Source: Hamiltosporidium tvaerminnensis
Lineage: Eukaryota > Microsporidia > Dubosqiidae
NCBI GenBank assembly: GCA_022605425.2
Contig: JAKIMF020000001.1
Coordinates: forward strand, 1,676,501 to 1,740,500
Direction of reading: 5' to 3'
DNA: 64,000 bases
Shown: piece by piece, positions 22,250-34,521 of the stretch
How the letters are laid out: the number at the start of each line of letters is the position of its first letter
Position numbering within the stretch: the stretch's first letter is position 1
Notes under the pieces: generated by a model
Told to the model about the DNA's origin: nothing
Seen by the model: the letters and a program-made list of their open reading frames with translations, nothing else
The model's database searches: none
Translations under genes and position numbers: made by a program

Positions 22250-22448
22250 TATTCATTTTTTCATCCTCAGCACTACAGCCCTGCAAAATCCTTAGACACC
22301 CTCAATAATGCCACTCATCTGTCTCTTCCTAGTGGGTTTGTTTACTTTTTTGGGCTTTGCAACAAGGTAATATTAAAGGATGGGTTTTTAGCTCTCGCCC
22401 AATCTGGGGAATCAGTAAATTTTGTCGCCTCTTACGGCAAGCAGTTTT
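22250..22448 (+). repeat. Element B, copy 4 (tandem neighbour of copy 3)
   Basis: A more diverged copy with TCATCCTCAGCACTACAGCC, GGGCTTTGCAACAAGGT and GTCGCCTCTTACGGCAAGCA, truncated after that point. Together with its upstream flank it repeats the arrangement of copy 3. Confidence 0.75.
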
Positions 22449-25400
22449 AAAAATATTTCTAGATAAATTTTTATTTTTTGAGCATCTGTATGATAAGTTG
22501 GCATTTCATCCAAAAACATAAATTATAAACATTAGAGAAATGATTTTCTTTACTTTAATATAAAAACCAATAGGTTATTGGCCTAGAAACCTTGTTAGAA
22601 GTCAACTTGCTATGCGGTCTAAAAGGTTTTGCGGCTATTCTGCTATATTATTTAAAGATAAAATGGCAATTACTCTTGATTTTATAAGTAATTTTTACCA
22701 TCCACTTCTGCATTTCTAACTATGAAGATTCAAAATGCAAATGTTGAATTATACATAAAACGTTTTTGGCATCAAATTTCTATACTTTTTATGTGGTTTA
22801 AACCCCTTTATAAACTATTATGTTTGCAACTCAATATTTATACTAATTATAATTTCAATCTTTTCGAAAAAAAATGTTTAAACCGAACTCATGATTGAGA
22901 TTAAATTAATATTCAATGCAAGAAAAGATAAATTATAAATTTTCGTGACTGTTCATGTAGATCTCTTCAAATATTTATTGTTTTAGTAAATATAATGAAT
23001 TATTGCCTTAAGTTCTTCAAAGATAAAAATTTTCCTTTTACCAAATTTCGGTTGATTGTGAATTATTTATACTAAACGTTTAATTTAGACTTCCAAATGT
23101 TATAGATAATAATTTTGTATGATTTTAAACAGTCTCAAAATACTATTTCTGTAGCTTTTTTAGAAAAACCGACAATAAAAATAATTAACACAAATATTAT
23201 AGTTTTATAATTAAACTGATTGATTAATCATATTTGGGCTATTTAGCATAAAAAAATATCTTCATCTCAAGTAATTAAAATGTTTTTTTACAAAAAAATA
23301 CTCTGCCTATTTTTGAATGTATTATTTAGCTAAAATGGGTTTTCTTAAATATTTCTTATTATGATAAATAATTCATTATTGATTTATACTATAACATATT
23401 GTTTGTTTCTACAAGGCGAGCCTACTTCTTTATAATAATATTTGTAAGGTTTATTAATTTGTAAAACTATCAAGAAATAGGCTTATTACATTTAAAAGAA
23501 ACAAACTTGATATTAACACACAGAAATATTTCAGTCGTTATCAGTGCAAAATAAATTTGATCCCAGTTATTATAATGATTTTAAAAAGCTAAGTTTCATA
23601 ATTTTAAAATTCATATTACCCAGATCTTCTTCAAAGAAATATAACTTTACACAATTTTAAAAGCTACAAATTACAAAAGAGCAATTTATTTCAGCTTCTG
23701 TATAAAAATCTAGAATTCTCTGTGCATTAATAATGCCTTTTAATTTAATATTGTAACAAGTTATATTTGAAGACTTTATATTGAAATTCTAAAATTATTT
23801 ATAAAAGTCATTATATTTTTATCCAACAAAAAATGAGGGAATTAGAACCATCATTTTAGTAATTAGTTTTGATTATATATTGGTTCTGCAAAAAAAACAA
23901 TGTTACATTTAAAAAAATTGCATATATATTTTATCAAAGTCTAATAAATTTAGTAAAATATTTATGGTATATAGTTATATTCCTAAATATACATCCTGAT
24001 TGTTTTAATATAATGCACGTATGAAACATGCCTAGATTGTTATTTTTTTCAATTTTTTTTTTCGAAGTCATTAATTAAATTTGATTTTTAACCTGTTTTG
24101 CTGTGAAAAAATTACACTGTTAAAAATTATGTATACTATGGTCATGTTCGATTTATTACAATCCAAAGACATGAGAAACCATTTTTTATTCAAATCAAAA
24201 TGTTCAATTTTATAAAAAAATGTCAAATCATTAATTGTTTTTCATTTAATATAATATAATTGATATATTTGATTTATTACGCCTTAATAATCAGAATTTC
24301 TAATTATAGAAAACCAATGTGTATTTATTTCGATATTTTTTTGATTATTTTTTTGATTAAATTTAATTAAACCAAATTTATAGCGATAAATTTCCAAGAT
24401 GAAGAAAATTTTGGGTAATTTCCAATGCTAAAATGTTAAAAAGATTATTAAACTGCAAAATTATGGAATCGATAGCAAATCTTGATACATTTAATACTTG
24501 TTTTACAATATTATGGTGTTTTTGGGAGAAAATATGATTTATTATTCAAATATTTTAAAAAAATGATCAGCATCAAAATATATCTTTAATAAATTTCTTT
24601 AAATAAAAAAAAAGACTTCGTAATTTTAACCATAAGAATATGCCATCCGAACCTTTTATTATTAAAAAATATTTAAGAAAACCTTACTAAAATTCATCGA
24701 CATATTTGCACGATTTTTCCTAGGAGATGTTATTTCTAAGCTCTTCCATATGCAAATATTTTTTAATTTACAAAACTTACTTCATAAATTTGTATAATGT
24801 TAAGATAATAAATTAAATAGCCTAATCAAATAAAATTTGTTGTCTAAAACTTAAGTGTATATGAAAGTATACTAATTGAAGATATTATTTCCTTTTTCGA
24901 ATCCAAATGTTGAAATAACCTATATAGCGAACAAAAAAATACAGAACCACTTTATTTTTGAAGAAATACTATTAAATTTCATATTAAAAGTTCATAATTT
25001 TTATTTTTATTCGAAACTTTGTAAAATGAGTTAATTATGATATTTCATTTGCTTTTTGGAAATAAAATTATGCGACTATTTCATATCATGACAATTATTC
25101 CAAGTATTTTAGAAATGATTGGGATAAAACCAAACTATGGAATAATTATAGAGCATTTCTTGATCATCATTACAGTAAAAGAAAAGTTTTAATAGGGAAA
25201 CAAAAAACACGTTTTTAAATCAAATTTTGATTTAGAAAGAGAGCGAAAACATTCAAAAGAGTCAATCGCCGAGAAAGAATTTACGAAACATCATGCAATA
25301 TTCATTACGCTTATTTACCTGGTCACAAAGGAATGAAGAGCTGAATTTAAACCCAAAAAAATCTTTTTTCTGATTTTAAAAAAAATGAATAAGCAGATAT

Positions 25401-26477
25401 ATTTCAAATATTAACACTGTCTGTTATAACTAAAATTATGCCAGATATCTTAAATTATATCAAACATTCTTGGTGATTTTGGTGACATATAGTAAAAATA
25501 CTTTGTCTAATTCTAATAAATCTTGCAAAGATAATAAACCAAGTGAACTAATTGTAAGGTCTTGGGTTTTTTTAACAGTTTCTTTCTCATTTGCATTTAA
25601 AAATAATACACCGAAAACATTATATTCCCCGAATAAATGTTTCATCATGAACGTGCGCCGATTTTTTTACACGCCATACGACGGGTATTTAAGAATTAAG
25701 TTGTTAGATAATTTCTATGGTTGCAAATTTTGGTCTGAAAGAGGAAAACCAAAATGTATTAAAAGGCAAAATCCAGTCCAAAAATTCAATCAAGGTATTA
25801 TAATCATAACTAAAGACATTATCTGGTCGAAAAAAAAGTTATAAATTCTTGATAATATCGTATTTGAAAATAATAAATGTCAAAGGCTAATAAATTCCCT
25901 AAAATGTTCAATAGAAGAACCCCCGTTATTTTCTATGCCCTTTTTGAATTTGATAATACACTTTAAGTTTTTATACAGTTCTCCTATTCTCATATCCTAT
26001 TATCATATTGTTTTCCCGATATTCATAAGCACATCTAGACATTACATTACTACCTGTTATTTCATATACATCTTATCTTAATATTTTTTTGTATAAAAAG
26101 AATTAGGATGTGTTAAATATGAACTTAATATCAAAAATATTGTCTTATCCCTTATTTTTATTACAATTTTTTGCTTATGTTTCTTAAATAGAAGGATTTT
26201 ATACTTATAGACATCGGCACTAAACAACATAAAACAGCATAAAAATAATGTTATTTTTCTATTATATCGTTTCATTTCGTTTTATTCATGTTTTCATTTT
26301 ACATATTACAAATAAGAGTATACTAATGACAATGCTGATTGTAATTTATAAAAAGTCTCAGTAGCACATTTAAAACTGCCTAATTTACAGAATTGTGTAG
26401 ATCTTAAGAGATACCTAATAAAAAGATTTATATTTTTTGGATTCATAATATAAGTGATACGTGTAGAAAAATCATTC
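22449..26477. other. 4-kb AT-rich gene desert
   Basis: No gene, RNA or repeat family recognised over most of the stretch. An overlapping pair of open frames near 25,460-25,844 lies in slightly more GC-rich DNA. The plus frame begins only with TTG, and neither resembles a known protein. It may be decayed mobile-element DNA. Confidence 0.45.
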
Positions 26478-26717
26478 CCCAGCCATACCGGGAGCAGAAT
26501 TGACTTGAAGTATTCTCTGCTTGTCGTAAGAGGGGACTTAAAGAGACTGGCACTCCATGTTGAGATTGGAGTTGGGGGCAGGGCTAACAACCTACTCTTT
26601 AAAATCCTCTTGTTATGAACCCGGAAAAGGTAAAAAAACCCACTGGAAAAAGACCGGTGGGCGGTATTACTGAAGGCGGCCAAGGATCGATCAGGGCTTT
26701 AGTGTTGATCATGAATA
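26478..26717 (-). repeat. Element B, copy 5 (inverted)
   Basis: Reads CCATACCGGGAGCAGAATTG, GTCGTAAGAGGGGACTTAAA, TTGTTATGAACCCGG and GGCGGTATTACTGAAGG, the reverse orientation of copy 1. An apparent 125-codon minus-strand frame here is produced by the repeat and its flank and is not a gene. Confidence 0.8.
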
Positions 26718-29351
26718 AATACAGCAAGTTTTCAAAGCAGAAATATTTCTATCATGACTCAAAAATTAGTGAAATTTTTATTTAGTTTCCTGTTTTTCAA
26801 CTTTATTGTACCGGTTAGAATGTAATCTGATAACAGTCGATATTTTAATAATTTATTTCTTAAAATGATACTGACATCTTTAATCATTAGAGTAATACAT
26901 GCAAGATTATGTAATCCAAAATGCAGGGTCTAGTCGAACATGCCAATCTGATACTAGAGAGATGGGCTGCGAAGAGATCGCACAAAATGGGTCGAAAAAG
27001 TTAAATTAAACATATTAAAGATGTTTTTTATGTATATAACGAAACAATCATAGTGCTAAAAAAATCTCTATTTATGCTTTTCTTCAAGAATCGAATTCTA
27101 GTAATTTTGTTTCTGAAAACACAATGACAAAACGAAGCCAGCATAATGATGCCTTCTATCGATGTAGTTTCTTATGTAATTTTTATTGAATGAATGCAGG
27201 AGACACAGCGTGAGGCAAATATTTTGCCTCGGATCAGCATGGAGATTCGAATATATAAGTAACACTTAAAACTTTGTATGATATTCGATGATTGCGGATA
27301 AGATAGTAAAATAGATACAGATGTTGCTAAGCATTTAAAAAATTATTGGAGAAGAACAGTAGAAAGCGAAAATTCAAGGATAATGTTGAGAGATTTGCTT
27401 ATTTGAGATGATATCTTGATAGAAAAAGACTTCGACATGGATACAAAGACAAAAAGAGCACCTCTTGAGATCTTTTAGAATTTTGGGCGGTTAAATTTAT
27501 AGCTATTGATGAAGTAGGTAATTAAGGTAAGAAAAAACGATGGAACTACAAGAACGGATTTCAAAAGCGTCTTAAAACATATTTACTTACACTAAGCTAC
27601 TATGCAGTTAGAATAATGCATTTTTTGGTGTTTAAAGGTAACATATAAATTATTATTTTTATTCTATAAAAGATTTAAAAATTTTTTTAGGCGGAAATAC
27701 AAGTTAAAAAGCATATAAGCACTTTTAATATTTATTCCCATTAAAAATAGTAAAGAAATTACTTTATTTATTTCAAATATATAGGCTTAAAGTATAATGT
27801 ATAGAAATAATGAGGGTCTATTAGACATAGCGGGGGTTTATTGGCCGGATACAATAAATCATAGAGCGATAAATTCATAATATTTTGATTCGGGTATTCA
27901 GATACAGTACAAGTATCGAAATATTATATCCAGCTGTCAATTATACCGAACAGAAGAAGTTATTTTAATGCTAGAAGAAGAATCGGTCAATGAATAGAAC
28001 CAAGAATTTAAGCTATTAAATAAGCAAACTTTTATATTTGAAAGTGGTGTAAACCTACAGGTTAATATCGTTACTAGGGAGATTTTATATAAATTGTATG
28101 CACCAGTATCCAAAATTTCAAAAATCCAAAGGTACCGATGCATATTAGAATTTCAGCGTATTTGGTTCGATAATGTAGTACTTCCGCAAAGAAATTCAAT
28201 AAAAAAATGATGAAAGGAAAAAAGAAGAATATCTTTATAATATAAAGCTAGATTTTTACAGAAGCTGACTCTGAAAGTTTTCGAGTCTGTAAAGAAGAAA
28301 AATAGGATTGCCAAAAGCTATTTACGAAAAAATTAAAGAAGCTACAGAGAGTAAATTTCGTTTTTTTCTTTTTTGTTTCTGTTTATATTTTTTTCTATTT
28401 ATTAAAATATTTTCCTATGTGTAAAATATACTCCATATCTAAGCGATTTAACGTATAAAGCTACATTAACTATTGCTTTGAAAACCTTATATAGGTATTT
28501 ATTGACCAAAGTATCAATATCTAAACAGTATACTGTAATATATAATCCGAGCATTGAAACTCAAGCAAACAAGTAAAATTATACTTTTGAATTTTTATTT
28601 ATTTTTAAATAAAATAATCTTTTACCCGCAAAAAAAATTTCTGTTCAAGATTAAATATTGACAAAATAAGCACGAACTCTAGTTTCAAAATTGTGTTTAT
28701 TTTTTTATCAGTATAAAAAATTTCTTACTTTTAATTCTTCACAAGTTTATCTGTTTAAAGAAAAGAATGATACTAAATTTTACAATTATTAAGAATTCTG
28801 ATGGTTTTCTTTATTAAATTAATTATTAAAACATAAAATTTGATTTTTAAAATAACAAGAAAAATGATTAGGTTTAATATCTGATTAATATCTAATAATT
28901 CTTCCTATAAAAAGGAATTTGAATACCGAAAAAGATATATGCAGATATAATCTAAGAAGTTAAACCATAGCTCAAAATTTAAATATGAAAAAATGTTTCA
29001 TTTTATACAAAGAAATGGAAATATACAAAATCATCAAAAAAGAAAATCATTATTACATTATTTATGTTGATATCCATAATATACACATAGGTGTAAATAA
29101 TTGTATTTCTTATTGTAATTATTAAGTAAGAAAAAAAAAAGAACAAAAAATAACTGCTCATGAGCTTCCAAAGCATTTAAATTCGGATCATAAAAATGCA
29201 TTTTTTCTCGACAAATTTACTTAATGAATTTGATCAATTTTACTTCCGATGAAAAGAATGTTTTAACAATATTTTGAAACTTAAAATGGAAAAACGAAAC
29301 AGCAAGAATATATCTCTATAGTTGATGTGTGAGGTTTCTCGACTTTAAGGT
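26718..29351. other. Intergenic, probable old mobile-element debris
   Basis: Between 26,900 and 28,350 composition is mixed, with broken coding-like snatches such as FIAIDEVGN-stop-GKKKRWNYKNG near 27,500, faintly like an IS1595/Merlin DDE core. Too weak to annotate as a defined element. The rest is AT-rich. Confidence 0.35.
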
Positions 29352-29547
29352 TGAATTAATTTTTTAATATCGCATCTCGCCGAAATTTTTCTTGCTTCGC
29401 ATATATAGCCAATATAATTCCGAAGTTTGAAACTGTACCGATTAACCAAGAAAGCCAACGATTATAAATTATAGCTGATAAACAGCACATCAGCAGAAAA
29501 TAAAATGTCGCATAAGCGAATTTAGTACGAAAAAAAATAAAACAAAT
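29352..29547 (-). other. Coding-like segment for a small membrane protein (unassigned)
   Basis: On the minus strand an open frame of about 64 codons ends at the TAA at 29,370-29,372 region and has protein-like composition in a desert. It shows hydrophobic segments around FYFLLMCCLSAII and RWLSWLIGTVSNFGIILAIYA, then a charged tail KQEKFRRDAILKN. The only in-frame ATG would give about 44 aa; no CCC signal is seen. The spacing W-x-x-W within a two-helix protein loosely recalls the Asterix/PAT10 family, but this is speculative. It could be a small gene, an exon whose start lies upstream, or a relic. Confidence 0.3.
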
Positions 29548-30884
29548 ATAATATTATAATTAAAAAACAGAAAGATGATAAAAATGAATCTTTGTGGTTT
29601 CTAAATTAATTATTTTAAATATAAAGATATTTCATTAAAGGAATCTGATTTATTTTACATTTTCATTTCCGAATAAAAACGAATCGAGATTTTATAATTA
29701 TTTAATGAACTATAAAATAAGCTATAAATTGTCTAAATACGATTTGATTATTTAACTAATTCATTCAATATTTAAAATTACATAAATTTAATTCTGGACA
29801 GAGAAACCCAAACATATTAATGATTAAAATTTGCTATTATAGTCTTCATAACATGTTTTTGCAAGGCCTTAACCTATATTAGCTATATTTGAAAAGGAGG
29901 CAAAATATTTAATTTAATTATACACAGAGGTAATTAAACAATTTTATTTTTTATATCTGATAATCTACAAATACAACATTGTTTTCTAAAGGTTTTGGTT
30001 TTATATACTGAACAACATAAACAATAAATATTTTCTGTAATTTTTGTTTTAAATAAATATAACTTTTGTATTGATGAATTTTCCTGTCTTACTTTAATAT
30101 AAAATAATACGTTTCTCTAAATTTTAAACGTATTTTTTTCGTGCTTAAAGTATGTAAAAATAAGTCAACAATATTTAAATTATTATTTACGTTAAATGAA
30201 CTTAGATCCATTAATTCGGAAAAAAATACTACATAAACCAGAATAACATTATATTTTATTATATATCAAGTTTTAAAATAAGTATACATTGCAGAAAGCC
30301 ACAAGACATACTAATTTAGAGAACTATTGATTTGTCGTGAAAAAAAAATTGTGCTTTAATATCAAGGCAAGAAACTATAAATGTAAAATGTTTTTTGTGT
30401 AAAAGATAGGCTTTAGTTAAAAGCTTAAGATTATTACTAGATTTTATCGCACTTATAAATATACACAGTATTTGAATAAGAAAAAAAGTACCAAGCGTTA
30501 TATTGGGATAGGGTAAAAAGTTTCTGATATACGTAATTCCTCAAAATAATTCTTGAATTATAGTTAGACGCCGAAAAAATTCATTTTTACCTTTATCCAT
30601 CATATCATGGGAAGCAAAATAAACTCATATCTGAAATATTTTAAGATTTGCTTAAAAAAATAGTAAGTCGTTTTATAAATACGCAGATATGACTATTTAA
30701 GGCACAACCGATTTTCCAATTATACGTTTCTTGTTTTTAATAATCAGAAATTTATATACAAAAAATTAAATCAAATATTTTAATCATTCGAAAGCAAATT
30801 GGGGATATTATATGAGACCAAAAATTCCATATTAAATTTAATTATCTACTATTATTAAAGAATATATGACTTCTTAATGCTTTT
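29548..30884. other. AT-rich intergenic
   Basis: Nothing recognised. Confidence 0.55.
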
Positions 30885-31135
30885 AACAACTTACTTGCTT
30901 ATTCCATTCCTCTTTTACTTCTCAGTGTCGAGGATTACCGAATAGAATTTTTCTATATATTTATTTATTTTATTCTGTTATAACTCCGAATCATAAGAGA
31001 TTGGTTATAGATCCGGTGTGGCTTATATTCCAACAAGATGATAACAATGTTTTCACACCAATTATACCCATTTGTTGCCAACCAGAGTGTTTTTAATGTA
31101 TTTGTTCTCTCTCCATCCACTTTTAACAAATAAAT
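30885..31135. repeat. Element C fragment, second copy
   Basis: CTTACTTGCTTATTCCATTC with CTCAGTGTCGAGGATTACC, then CGGTGTGGCTTATATTCC...TGTTCTCTCTCCATCC. Same orientation and order as 8,690-8,935, with diverged middle sequence. Confidence 0.6.
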
Positions 31136-31760
31136 CTATAATTTTTAACTACGTCTCACAAGTAAAAATATTTGTAGATGAAATCAATCATATGTACTTA
31201 CGTGTGTAGTAGTGTTGTAAATTATCAAATTGGATTTTCATATTAGATGAAAAGGTAAACTATAGTATATATGGTCTTTATCAAATAAAAATATCGAGCA
31301 GTTCTGATAAAAAATTTGAGTAGGAATTCAAATTGAATATCATAAACAATCAATTCTATATATAGCATATGATACAATTATAAAGATGTATTAGGTTGGA
31401 ATCTAATATAGAATTAAACAGTTTGCAGAAAAACATATAATTATAGATTTATTTATAGATTCTGATACAAATTTTCCTAATGCCACCATATATTGAAAAA
31501 GTAACCATGAATTAGATCAATATATATTTCTTTAGATAGTAAATCGGTTTTATTTACCGATTATTACAACTAGAAGGTTCATATCGTAATCATTATTTAT
31601 ACATCATTGTTTATCAACTCAATGTTATTGCGGACAACTATAAACTCGGACCTCTCTTATAATCAACATATACTTATTCAGAATATGCTTTCTAATCCCA
31701 TTCTTATATAAAAAAGTTAGTGATATATTTTTTACATTTTCTAAATATTTTATTTTTCAG
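31136..31760. other. AT-rich intergenic
   Basis: Nothing recognised. Confidence 0.5.
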
Positions 31761-32150
31761 ATGACCCACAAGTCACCTATCATCGAGGTTGCAAGTTTAC
31801 TCTTTTTTTTCCTTTGCCTTTAAAATTATTTTAAAATGACTCTGTCTTTGAGCAATTCTTCGTTTACACGGGTAATTGGGCTCGCTGTTATTACGAATTA
31901 TATACTGCGTTGCTATTTTAATGATGAGATAGCTTCAAAGCCAGGTTTTGACTGAAATTAAGGCAAGAAATTTTCCTGATTCCTCGAAATCAATATTATA
32001 TTTTTTTCATTAATAAAACCTCCTTGTTTTGGTTTAGGCCGACCTTTTTGTTATTTTTTCGAAAATCATTTACTATTTTTACTATGATATCGATTCCATC
32101 AGCATAGTCTAAATTGTGTATTTTCCTATTCTACAGAGTTTCTCTCGGTT
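31761..32150 (-). pseudogene. LINE reverse transcriptase remnant
   Basis: On the minus strand near 31,990-32,135 the frame reads HNLDYADGIDIIVK, then NDFRKNNKKVGLNQNKEVLLM. This corresponds to RT motif C (YADD, here YADG) and the downstream KVGLxxNxxKTxxM block of non-LTR retrotransposons. The loss of the second catalytic Asp and the stops after it show a dead copy. Downstream sequence to 31,760 is probably more of the same relic. Confidence 0.6.
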
Positions 32151-33726
32151 TATTTCTACTCTCACAAATACAAAATACCAATCTATAGTTTATACGTAAT
32201 AGGAAAACACTAGCGTTTAAATACAAAACCTTGAGCAAATATTCTTTTTCGAAGATAGATTGTAAATCTTTAAATTAAAATTTTTAAATAGAACAAAAAT
32301 AAATAAATAAATATCATAAATCAAAATAGAAAATATAAAGATTTACTATTGAAATATTTCATTCTATTTGTCAAAATAGTCTAATTACATAATAATGGTT
32401 AAAAGTATCGTTCGAAATAATTAAATCTCTAATAATAATTTATAAGTTCAAATTTTATATGAATTAAACTAAGTATTAAATATTATTACCAAGATATTCA
32501 AAATTTAAGTTTTGTGAGACTGAATCAGAAAATGTGTTAAGAATCGGTTTCTATAAATGAATTCTAACGACAAAATCAGTAAATTAAAAACATAATTATT
32601 GTTTAAAATTCTTTTGATTTGTGCTTTAAAAAAATATATTTATATTTCAGCGCTGTTAGTTATGAGTAAACTATAGTTATAATACTATATTTTATCCTTA
32701 TAATTCCAACATTTGTATTTTGCTCTTTATTATTGATTTCAATTTTCCTCTCAAAATATGATGCCAGTTAAGCTTATTGATATCTATAAATTTAAAAGTT
32801 GAAGAAAATCTAAAAGAAATTTAAAATGGTTTAACAGCCATAGTAAAACTAAAATATTCGTTTTATTCATCAAAAAATGATACATAATTGCATCTAGTTT
32901 TGATTTTGGTGCAAAAAACCGGGTTATATAAGAATTATATAATTAAAAACTTCATTAAAAAGAAAATTTATAATTTCCAAAAAAAATCATAAATCAATCA
33001 TCAATTAGATTTTAAATCAAAAACCTAAATTAAATATATTTTGAAAATTAATTGCGCCTTTTTACTAAAATTGATTTTTGTCAATAATTTATAATTTTAA
33101 ATTACTGGTTTTCGTTCTAATAAAATAAAGGGTTTAATTATCTATAATGAATTAAAAAAATATGCTTTAATATTTATTTCGATCGTTTTTGGTAAAATAT
33201 ATATCTAGAATTAATCTAATCTAATTTTATAGCCTAAACAATTTTTTTTCTACCAAATATATCCTTTTCATTTATTCAATATAATTTTATCAAAAATTTA
33301 TGTAATTAAAAAACTTAATAAATGTCATTTCATCTCTTTTAGTTACAAAATTAAAAAGGAGAATTTCAAAAATAAAAATTATTGTGGTCTCTATATTTTT
33401 TATGAAAGAATATTTAAAAAATACCGAGAATTAAAAAAATGACTTGTTTTTTATATTTTAGTAGCATAATATTGGTGAATTGTATTGTATAATTCTTTCT
33501 AAGTTTTTCTATTTTCTGTTATTCTATAATTAGTGTCTTTTAAAATGTATTTTTTTTAAAAATATAAAAATTATGACATCTATCGTAGATTTAATTAATC
33601 AATTTATGTTTATTTTCAAAATAATGTAATATATTTTTATTGCAATCTATATTAAATTAGCAGTTTTAAGAAAAATCAATGGCTTTCATTATAAAAACAA
33701 TTTAATTAAAAAGACATTCTAGATTC
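32151..33726. other. AT-rich intergenic upstream of the homeobox gene
   Basis: No gene seen. At 33,047-33,078 a stem of about 9 bp (one G-U) encloses GCGCCTTTTTACTA, reminiscent of the U5 snRNA loop I but with one T too many; not annotated as an RNA. Confidence 0.45.
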
Positions 33727-34206
33727 ATGAAATTTGTCAACGAAAACGAAGCACAAGCTGCTCTAGGATTACTCAAAATGGTTCAATGCGACGAAATTGA
33801 AAAGGAGGGAACAGCAAGATCAAAGGGTAAATTCGAATTGGAGATTTTAAGTGAGTATTTTAATATAACTGCATATCCATCATACGAGACACGATATGAT
33901 ATTGCAATATTGTTAAATATTTCACCAAAATCAGTACAGATTTGGTTCCAGAACACAAGGCAAGCATTACGGGAGTTAATAAATGAAGGAAATAGTCAAA
34001 GAATAAAGTTTGGATCGAGCAATATTTCCATGACTAATTATAAAGCATGTATTTATAATATTTTATCTCATATACGAAGATATAATCGTTACAGTGAAAT
34101 ACAATATTCGGGATATTCGTACGATATTTCGGCAAATAAACTTATTCGGATTTTTATTCAACGAAAGGCAAAAGAGAAAAATCACAATTATGTAAATTTT
34201 TATTGA
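33727..34206 (+). CDS. Homeodomain protein
   Basis: A 159-aa DNA-binding regulator. The homeodomain spans about residues 30-88: helix 1 around FELEILSEYFNITAYPS, helix 2 around YETRYDIAILLNI, and recognition helix 3 SPKSVQIWFQNTRQALREL with the invariant W73, F74, N76 and R78. Small stand-alone homeodomain proteins are a known family in microsporidia. Glutamine at 75 and threonine at 77 in WFQNTR differ slightly from the common WFQNRR. The C-terminal 70 residues are Tyr/Ile/Arg-rich with no known domain. No CCC tract lies immediately 5', so the start is the first ATG of the frame. A truncated LINE copy follows about 150 bp downstream. Confidence 0.85.
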   Translation: MKFVNENEAQAALGLLKMVQCDEIEKEGTARSKGKFELEILSEYFNITAYPSYETRYDIAILLNISPKSVQIWFQNTRQALRELINEGNSQRIKFGSSNISMTNYKACIYNILSHIRRYNRYSEIQYSGYSYDISANKLIRIFIQRKAKEKNHNYVNFY

Positions 34207-34328
34207 AAGATTAGTATTCTGTTGTTTTGTCAATTTTTTATCTAAGAATCGAATAAGGAAATCAAAAAAACTATTAAAGTTTGAATTTTCAAAAATCATC
34301 TTTTTAATTTTAGTTAATAATACTTATT

Positions 34329-34348
34329 TGGTTCTATTATTCTCAACT
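34329..34348 (+). repeat. Left target-site duplication of truncated LINE
   Basis: TGGTTCTATTATTCTCAACT is repeated at 34,501-34,521 with one extra C, flanking the LINE fragment. Confidence 0.85.
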
Positions 34349-34350
34349 CT

Positions 34351-34500
34351 TATTTCACAAAGAGGAACTACTTTAGAGGAACCAACCAATAACATAAATG
34401 AAGAGTCGGATTTGGAAGAAGAGACAAAAGTGGTTAAAGAGGTAGAAGAAAACATATAAAAAATGGTAAAAATATTTTAACCCAAAATTTTATTAAATAA
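34351..34500 (+). mobile_element. 5'-truncated LINE copy (150 bp of 3' end)
   Basis: About 95% identical to 56,611-56,760, the last coding part and 3' UTR of the restriction-endonuclease LINE at 55-57 kb, ending in the same TTATTAAATAA. Severe 5' truncation plus a 20-21-bp flanking duplication is the hallmark of target-primed reverse transcription. Confidence 0.9.
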
Positions 34501-34521
34501 TGGTTCTATTATTCTCCAACT
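34501..34521 (+). repeat. Right target-site duplication of truncated LINE
   Basis: Matches 34,329-34,348 apart from a one-base insertion, directly after the element's TAAATAA end. Confidence 0.85.

Noticed and set aside
22449-26477. CRISPR, operon or prophage-like structures
   Set aside because: None seen; the window is clearly eukaryotic and the repeats are dispersed or simple tandem ones without regular spacers.
27300-27620. IS1595/Merlin-like DDE trace (FIAIDEVGN...GKKKRWNYKNG)
   Set aside because: One short match with an internal stop and no second catalytic block or inverted ends; too weak to annotate.
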